Shown: positions 56,475 through 64,000 of the stretch, piece after piece
Layout of the letters: each line of letters opens with the position of its first letter
Position numbering within the stretch: position 1 is the first letter of the stretch
Origin: Oreohelix idahoensis
Taxonomy: Eukaryota > Mollusca > Gastropoda > Stylommatophora > Oreohelicidae
Assembly: GCA_024509875.1 (NCBI GenBank)
Contig: JAMPIV010012423.1
Location: 124,001 to 188,000, forward strand
Length of the DNA stretch: 64,000 nt
Direction: 5' to 3'
Notes under the pieces: generated by a model
What the model was told of the DNA's origin: nothing
Seen by the model: the letters and a program-made list of their open reading frames with translations, nothing else
Databases searched by the model: none
Translations under genes and position numbers: made by a program

Positions 56475-58369
56475 CTATTGCTGGACTACCAGCAGGTAGT
56501 TATGGAGCAACGACATGTGCTTCCACCTGACTGCATTACGTGCACCCCATCTATTCGCGAAAGTCACTCGTGCAACGTTGGAATTGTATCGCAATGACAA
56601 TACCTCCACGAACTTCACTGCCGCCACTTCATTAAACCAACTAGCACTCAGGGGAACATTACGAACCCAAACCGTGCGATCGCCAGCTATCGGGCTCTTG
56701 GATAAGCCTCTACTGTTCTTATTCATGTGCCTTGGCACTTGCCACGACCCCCGTCTCACATGAACTTTCTTGTCAGGTGGTAATATCTCCACCACCCGGT
56801 CATCCGCCTCGGAACTCTGGTGTTTCTGAGGCTCTGTTCCAGCCACACACATGGCCTTGTGCACTCCCCGTACATTGCCGACGATCAAATCGGCAATTGG
56901 GTCCTCGAGGACAAACGCGTTCACTCTACCCGACAGGAACGGGGTGTCCACATTAATACACGCTTGGTGGTAAGACTCAACTTTGCCCCCAAATGTAGTA
57001 CACTTCACAGTTTTGCCTGTAAGGCAGGACTCGTCGATGCACGACCGACGTACCCCGATTGTGGTACATCCAGTGTCTCTCAATACGGAGACTGGTTTCT
57101 TCTCCACTCTGCCATTGTGGAGAACTACGTTGCCAGTCTCATGGACTGCCGACAGACATGGTGCCGCATGCCCGCAGTGTAGCACTATCTTCTCGTTCGC
57201 ATGGAACAGAGGATGACACCCACACAGTCCTCGCTGTTGATTGTGTCCACCACAAACGCGGAATTCGCGAGTTCAATTGGGGTAGGACACCTGTCAGCGC
57301 AATGGTTATTGCCACCACAATTGGAGCACAGGCGCTCCCTCTTCGGCCCATCGCGTGGACTCTTGCTGGGGCTTTTAGATGACGAAGACCGCGCATCGGA
57401 GTCGGAAGATCGACTCTCTGAGGAACCACTCCTTTGCTTGGGATGTTTTGTTTTATACCAAAACCGATCCTCGTCCCGCGACTCCTCGAAGCGTACCTGC
57501 TTTCGCGTTTGGTACTCTCCTCTGTCACTATCACTTTTAAATTGTCGGTTCTGCCAGTTCGAACGACCATTCCTATGGGATCGGAAGTTCCCATAATTTC
57601 CTCCCCTTGGCTGATAGGGACTGAAGGACCTATCGTGCTTCTGCTTTTGGCACCTGACTGCCCAGCCTGACTGATTTCGCCATGGTTGGCGCTAAACTTT
57701 GCCGACACCAGCAATTAAGTCGTCTGAAAGACCGGAACGATGGATGAGTTTGCCCGGATGGGCCAATACATAATGGTGGCCAAACTGTGACATTGAATCA
57801 ATGTCCTTAGGTTGACGCTCCTGAAAGAATGCCACCAAATCAGTAGAACACGAGGATAACACTTTGTCCCGTAGCATAAGGTCAACCAGGCCATTATAGT
57901 CCTTTGGAATTCCTTCCAACTCAATCCATCTATTGAACAGAAGTTTGATCTTCGAGATAAGGTCCTCAAAGTCTTAGTCTGCTCTTGGCATCGCGTTTCT
58001 AAAACGCGTCCGGTATCCGTCAGCCGTCAGACGGAACTTCCGAAGCAACCGTTCCTTCACCTTGTCGTAATCAGCCCTTTATTCCAGCGGGAGGCTATAC
58101 AAAGTATCCATTGCGGGTCCCACTAGCAATGTAGTTAATAAAGATGGCCACTGATCTCTGTCAGCCTTCCAGGCCACGCATTCGGTCTCGAACCTCTCGA
58201 GGAAAAAACCCAAACTGTCGATTTTATAATTAAAATTTAGCAGACGCAGCCTAGTGCCCCTAGATCTATAGAGAGTTACGCCATCTTCGTTAGAATCTAA
58301 AACGAGGCTGAACGACGTAGACGCCATTTTCAGCTGGACAATACCAGGGCTAGTAGCGAGAAAAAGCAT
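56475..58369 (-). pseudogene. gag-pro: Gag-protease of LTR element C, with an unusual C-terminal tail
   Basis: Related to element B gag. The capsid runs from FFLERFETECVAWK through LMLRDKVLSS and QFGHHYVLAHPGK, with in-frame stops at about 58080, 57975 and 57711 and further frame changes. A basic Ser/Arg region follows and a clean CX2CX4HX4C knuckle (CSNCGGNNHCADRC, 57285-57330). The protease frame opens near 57185 (LHCGHAAPC) with active site RDTGCTTIGVRRSC and the closing IADLIVG. After the protease, instead of integrase, the same frame continues about 120 codons to a stop at 56475. Its end (about 56690-56475) reads VWVRNVP...ARVTFANRWGARNAV, similar to RNP2 and RNP1 of an RRM fold. No integrase, RT or RNase H is present. 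Family assignment is firm; the RRM reading is tentative. Confidence 0.8.
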
Positions 58370-58916
58370 CGAGTAACATTTTTTTTTAATTAATGAAAAT
58401 AAATTTCCCGTTCAACCTCTGATGGGTAATAATTAGGATATATATTGTTTTCAATTCAAAGTAATATGAACAACTGCCGATAAGAGAAAGTGGCACCACA
58501 TTTGTCAAATCATTGTAAATAGGAACAATCACAATTATGCTTTTACGTTAAATAAATAAACAAACAAACAAAAAATTTACAAAAAAAAAGAAGAAACTCT
58601 GAACAAGAATAATATTAAAATGGAGTAGTGTAAAGACCTGGTGGTTACAGTTAAATAACTGACTTTAACAGATATTTAATTGACTTTAGCCTATTAACAG
58701 TCATATGTATTGTAAGAACAGCATCAGACCTTCACATTCCCAGCCACTCATTATATATTAACATTTGTTCGTATTAAATATTGTTTGCCTATATTATGCA
58801 GTTCCCTACGACCGTCTATTGTTAAAACTTATTTTATATTTATAAGGTTATATTTATATATATTTAGATTTATAAATATATTATAAATATAATATATAAT
58901 TATCAATAAATAAATA
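58370..58916. other. No gene seen
   Basis: AT-rich sequence with (AAAC)n runs near 58555-58575. No ORF. Confidence 0.4.
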
Positions 58917-59400
<484 letters not shown>

Positions 59401-59410
59401 CATACATATA

Positions 59411-60412
<1,002 letters not shown>

Positions 60413-60438
60413 CCCCCCCCCCCCCCCACCCCCGCCCA

Positions 60439-60467
<29 letters not shown>
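60413..60467. repeat. Poly-C tract
   Basis: About 55 bases, nearly all C with a few interruptions. It adjoins the gag fragment D. It has G-quadruplex/i-motif potential and is a likely assembly trouble spot. Confidence 0.95.
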
Positions 60468-60469
<2 letters not shown>

Positions 60470-60479
60470 GGAGTCAAGT

Positions 60480-60896
60480 TCTGACCACTAGCACCCACGT
60501 CTAATTTCTTCAATTGTATTTCCTTATCAGCTTCTACCTGCAATCTTTTTTCCTCCGAAGCTAATCATATTCTCTCTTTCTCTAGTTCTAGCTCTCTCTC
60601 TTCTTTCATCTTCTTTTCTTGTAATTCAAACTCTCTTCTTTTGAGCTCTAACTCTTCAGCACGAGCACCTCTTTCCCTCTTCTGTTTCTCAGTCTTTTCC
60701 TTCTCTTCCTGCTTCTGTTTCTTCTCCAAAGCTATTTGATTTTCCTCTGAATAGTATTCGGCCTTGGCATAGTCATTTATATCTTTGCCAGTGTACCCAC
60801 ATTGGATGCATATCCGAATGAAACTCTCTGTCCATATTGTATATTCACACTACTGAATACTATCTATGAGTCTATTTCTCTTGCTATTGATTCTCA
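60480..60896 (-). pseudogene. N-terminal gag fragment of an LTR element (D)
   Basis: The minus strand encodes GYTGKDINDYAKAEYYSEEN, then a long charged coiled coil (EKKQKQEEKEKTEKQKRERG, KERI, a stop, then LASEEKRLQVEADKE). The start parallels the N-terminus of element B gag (LDKTGKDLEEWSTAQ). It is cut on its 5' side by the LINE beginning at 60897. It could be the missing 5' part of element C, displaced by the insertions at 58.4-60.5 kb; both lie on the minus strand in the right order. That link is inference. Confidence 0.65.
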
Positions 60897-63800
60897 CAAT
60901 CATCATCATCAGTTGCCATCACCACAACGAAGGTTGGCTGTAATGGATGTCCAACGTCTTCTGTCTCTTGTCTTGGTGGTGCACCCTGATAAACTCTTTC
61001 CTGTCCATCTCTTGATGTTATCTTCCCACTTATAGCGCTGTCTTCCCCTTGCACGTTTGCCTTCAACTCTCCCTTCTGTTATGGTCTTCTGCAAGGTGTT
61101 ATGCCTTTTTATGTGGCCAAAAAATTTTGCCTGCCGAACTTTGACCTCCCTCATTAGTTCTCTTTTCATACCTAGATTTTCTAGGACCTCCTTATTTGTT
61201 TTCATCTCTTTCCATGAGATACGCCCCATTCTTCTATATATCCACATTTCAAGAGCCTCAATTCTTTCTTCCAAATGCTTATTCATCGTCCATGTTTGTG
61301 CACCATACAGAAATGCAGAATATATATAACACTTTATGATTCTCAGTTTTAATTTGTGAGATAACTGTTTGGATGTCAGTATATGTTTCATGTTGTTGAA
61401 TGTAGTTTTGGCCATTCCTATTCTCTTCTTGATTTCTGTTTCACATCTGCCATCTTCTGTTATTATATGACCAAGATATACGTAGCTCTTGACTTGTTCC
61501 AGGATTTTCCCATTTACGCTTATCTTTAATGTGGGTTTATCGTCTGTTTTGCTAATTATCATAGTTTTTGTTTTCTCAATATTAATGTCGAGTCCATATT
61601 CATGACTTATACTGTTCACTTGATTCACTAGTTCTTGTAACTCCTGTTCGCTTTCAGCTAACAACACGGTATCATCTACATATCTAAGGTTGTTTATTGA
61701 CCTTCCACTGATGTTCAGTCCTGGTATTTCCTGTATCTGTTTGAAAATTTTTTCGGTGTATAAATTAAATAGGCAGGGGGACAGCACACAACCTTGTCTG
61801 ACACCTCTTTTTATGTCTGTGTTTGGTGAATAATTCCTTCCCGATCTTACTGTGGCAGTTTGCTCCCAATAAAGGTTACTGAGTATTCTTATATCTTTTC
61901 CATCAATACCTATGTCTTTGAGGCATTCAATTATTTTCTCATGATGGACTCTGTCAAAAGCCTTCTTATAGTCAATGAAGCACATATACATACTTTTTTG
62001 GACCTCTGTATATTTTTCTGCTAATATTCTTAGGCAAAATATTGCCTCTCTTGTTCCACTGTTCCGTCTAAAACCAAACTGTTCTTCTTCGATTTCGCTG
62101 TCTACTTTACTTTTTATTCTTTCCTGTATGATTTTGAGCAGTATCTTAATTGCATGACTCATCAGGCTGATTGTTCTGAAGTCTGAACATTCTGTTGCAT
62201 TTGGTTTTTTGGGTAATGTTATGAAAACTGATGTCTTCATGTCGTGTGGTATATATCCTGTATTGTATATATCGTTGCATATTTCTGTGATTGTATCTAT
62301 ACCAAAGCTCTCCAGAGCTTCTATCATTTCAATTTTTATGTTATCCATGCCTGCTGATTTTCCTTTTTGTATCATATGAATGGCATTCTCTACTTCTGAT
62401 CTGAGAATGTTTGGGCCTTCATTAGAATCTGTTGATGGTTTTTTACCTCTGTTGTCCTCGAATAGTTCTTTTACGTATTCTGCCCATCTGTTTGATATGT
62501 CTTTATCATCAAGTATTATTACACCATGTTTGTTCTTGATACAGCTTCCTCCTTGTGCAAACCGCGACAGATTTGATAATTTCTTTATTTCTTCATGCAT
62601 ATCTCTTGTCATGTGCTTTGCTTCCAAGTCTTCTATTTCCTTGCATTTTGTTTCTATCCACCGTTCTTTTGCTTCTCTACACATAGTACATATGTCATTG
62701 TCTTTTGTTTTATATTCTGGAGTGTTTTTTGCTTTCTTTCTTTCTGCCATTTTATTCAAGATGTCATCTGTCATCCAAATTTGATTTTTCTTAGACTCCT
62801 TTTTAGGTACATTTGCATTTGCTGATTGTATGCTTGTTTTTAAGCATTCCCATTTTGCGGTTGCTTTTTCATCTAGGTTTTCTCTTCTATACTGCTCCGT
62901 GCTTTCTGTCAATAACTGTTGATATTTATTTTTGACATCGATTAAATATTTCTGTTTTATATCTGGTTGTTTCAGCGCTGATATTTCTATATGGGGTTCC
63001 TCCTGTCTTCTGTTTCCTGCTTTTTTCAGCTTTATATTTACTTTGATGACGACTGGATTGTGATCTGAATTTATGTCGGCGCCAGGATGTGTCTTTACAC
63101 TTGTGACACTGTTCTTAAATCTATGTTTTATCATGATATAGTCGATTTGATTTCGTGTTACATCTCCTGGGCTTTTCCACGTGTATAATTTCCTTGGGTG
63201 GTGTTCAAAAAAGGTGTTACATATGACCAGCTGGTTTTCTTCACAGAACTGGTTAAGTCTGTCTCCTCTATCATTTCTTGTCCCTAATCCATACTGTCCT
63301 ACTATTTTCTTGTATTTTCCTTTTCCTACTTTTGCATTCATATCACCCATTACTATCAACACATCTGTTGATTTGACTGGTTTAAGTGTGTGTTGTAGCT
63401 CTTCATAGTATTCTTCTATTTCTTCCTCGCTGTGATCTTTAGTTGGTGCATAAGTTTGTAAGATTGATATGTCGAATGGCTTTGCTCTTATCTTTAGTAA
63501 CATCATTCTGTCATTGTGTGTCCAGTATCCACATACGTATTTTTCTAACTCCTTCTTTATCAACATTCCTACCCCTCTTTCATGTTTTTCTCCTCCTGAG
63601 TGTATAAGCGTGTACTGGTCTCTTTTTATGTAGCCTGTATCCAAAAGTCTTGCCTCTGCAACTCCCAGTATATCGAGTTTCATGTCTGTTGCCTCTAATA
63701 TAAGATTGTCAAGCTTTCCTTCTCCGTTTAGAGTTCTAAGATTCCATGTTCCTATTTTTAGGATTCTCCTACTAATTTTTAGGTGGTCTTTCTCAGAATG

Positions 63801-64000
63801 CTCCCTTTCAACAGAATTTAAGGAACACTCGTCATTATGTACTTCCTTACTCATTAGAGGAGTTGCCTCTTCCCTGTTAATTTGTACAGTAGATTCTTCC
63901 CCAGGGGACAGAGAGTTCTCTACATATCGGTTCTTATCTTGTTGTTGTGATCCCATTACGTTCTGTAGGAAGTACGTGGTAAGGCCCCAATCTCTTCCAT
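60897..64000 (-). mobile_element. RTE-type LINE, open at window edge
   Basis: The element runs leftward with its 3' end at about 60897. The TGA stop merges into a (TGA)n tail with essentially no 3' UTR, a hallmark of RTE-type LINEs. At least 44 bp of 5' leader is present; the 5' end and target duplication lie outside the window. Confidence 0.9.
60909..63956 (-). CDS. Intact LINE endonuclease-reverse transcriptase (1015 aa)
   Basis: Single uninterrupted frame from ATG 63956. A charged N-terminal stretch of about 60 residues precedes the APE-type endonuclease (about 65-310): IGTWNLRTLNGEG, LGVAEARLLDTG, YAPTKDHS, VMGDMNAKVG, QIDYIMI and the catalytic NSDHNPVV. A linker follows, then reverse transcriptase (about 480-760): GKSAGMDNIKIEM, DFRTISLMSHAIK, EQFGFRRNSGTREA, FIDYKKAFDRV, GVRQGCVLSPCLF, and catalytic NLRYVDDTVLLA. 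The C-terminal module has YVYLGHII, FLYGAQTW and GKRARGRQRYKWEDNIKRW. All key acidic residues are present. Length and order match RTE-clade single-ORF LINEs. The copy appears coding-competent, though promoter integrity cannot be judged here. Confidence 0.95.
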   Translation of the reverse strand: MGSQQQDKNRYVENSLSPGEESTVQINREEATPLMSKEVHNDECSLNSVEREHSEKDHLKISRRILKIGTWNLRTLNGEGKLDNLILEATDMKLDILGVAEARLLDTGYIKRDQYTLIHSGGEKHERGVGMLIKKELEKYVCGYWTHNDRMMLLKIRAKPFDISILQTYAPTKDHSEEEIEEYYEELQHTLKPVKSTDVLIVMGDMNAKVGKGKYKKIVGQYGLGTRNDRGDRLNQFCEENQLVICNTFFEHHPRKLYTWKSPGDVTRNQIDYIMIKHRFKNSVTSVKTHPGADINSDHNPVVIKVNIKLKKAGNRRQEEPHIEISALKQPDIKQKYLIDVKNKYQQLLTESTEQYRRENLDEKATAKWECLKTSIQSANANVPKKESKKNQIWMTDDILNKMAERKKAKNTPEYKTKDNDICTMCREAKERWIETKCKEIEDLEAKHMTRDMHEEIKKLSNLSRFAQGGSCIKNKHGVIILDDKDISNRWAEYVKELFEDNRGKKPSTDSNEGPNILRSEVENAIHMIQKGKSAGMDNIKIEMIEALESFGIDTITEICNDIYNTGYIPHDMKTSVFITLPKKPNATECSDFRTISLMSHAIKILLKIIQERIKSKVDSEIEEEQFGFRRNSGTREAIFCLRILAEKYTEVQKSMYMCFIDYKKAFDRVHHEKIIECLKDIGIDGKDIRILSNLYWEQTATVRSGRNYSPNTDIKRGVRQGCVLSPCLFNLYTEKIFKQIQEIPGLNISGRSINNLRYVDDTVLLAESEQELQELVNQVNSISHEYGLDINIEKTKTMIISKTDDKPTLKISVNGKILEQVKSYVYLGHIITEDGRCETEIKKRIGMAKTTFNNMKHILTSKQLSHKLKLRIIKCYIYSAFLYGAQTWTMNKHLEERIEALEMWIYRRMGRISWKEMKTNKEVLENLGMKRELMREVKVRQAKFFGHIKRHNTLQKTITEGRVEGKRARGRQRYKWEDNIKRWTGKSLSGCTTKTRDRRRWTSITANLRCGDGN

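Overview
The window looks like repeat-dense, AT-rich intergenic DNA from an invertebrate animal. Long non-coding stretches, AT and CA microsatellites, tRNA-derived SINEs with poly(A) tails, several LINE families, Tc1/mariner remnants and Ty3/Gypsy-type LTR elements all point to a metazoan nuclear genome. No prokaryotic operon, CRISPR array or rRNA gene is visible. I cannot name the species. Only two stretches look like possible non-transposon genes: an ORF with a PC4/p15-like domain (1913-2593, minus) and a three-exon gene model of unknown function (30050-30972, minus).

Layout. 1-2590: diverged repeats and the PC4-like ORF. 2588-13067: a large imperfect inverted repeat with arms of about 1.9 kb (2588-4480 and 9176-13067). 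Its left arm carries a SINE. Its right arm carries a 5'-truncated LINE and a GAA-tailed retroposon. The centre holds a higher-order AT-rich minisatellite (4869-6215) and an old LINE fragment split by a 2.4-kb solo LTR (6425-8863). 13-21.5 kb: copies of a dispersed repeat (here called R1) and small LINE scraps. 21556-29867: LTR element A, plus strand, with nearly identical 1.8-kb LTRs and a 5-bp target duplication. 30-32.2 kb: the spliced gene model and a Tc1-like element with very long terminal inverted repeats. 33943-47947: LTR element B, minus strand, 14 kb, with 1.48-kb LTRs and a 5-bp duplication. A 4-kb LINE (38889-42856) inside B splits its protease. 48-55.4 kb: LINE tails, a mariner-derived repeat, tandem repeats and R1. 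56475-58369: a decayed gag-protease (element C) related to B. 58.4-60.5 kb: AT arrays, a second SINE and a poly-C tract. 60480-64000: an N-terminal gag fragment (D) beside an intact RTE-type LINE that runs off the window.

The main finding is the pol gene order. In both A and B the integrase (zinc finger and C-terminal GPY/F-like module) lies upstream of reverse transcriptase and RNase H. Canonical Ty3/Gypsy order is the reverse. This Ty1/copia-like order in otherwise Gypsy-type proteins is known from the Gmr1 group. Element A is odder still: its integrase catalytic core is missing and an unrelated basic segment of about 125 codons sits in its place, yet its LTRs show it moved very recently. 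It was therefore probably mobilised by an integrase supplied in trans. Gags of A, B, C and D share a plan: a short N-terminal segment, a long charged coiled coil (seen in A, B and D), a capsid and a basic region.
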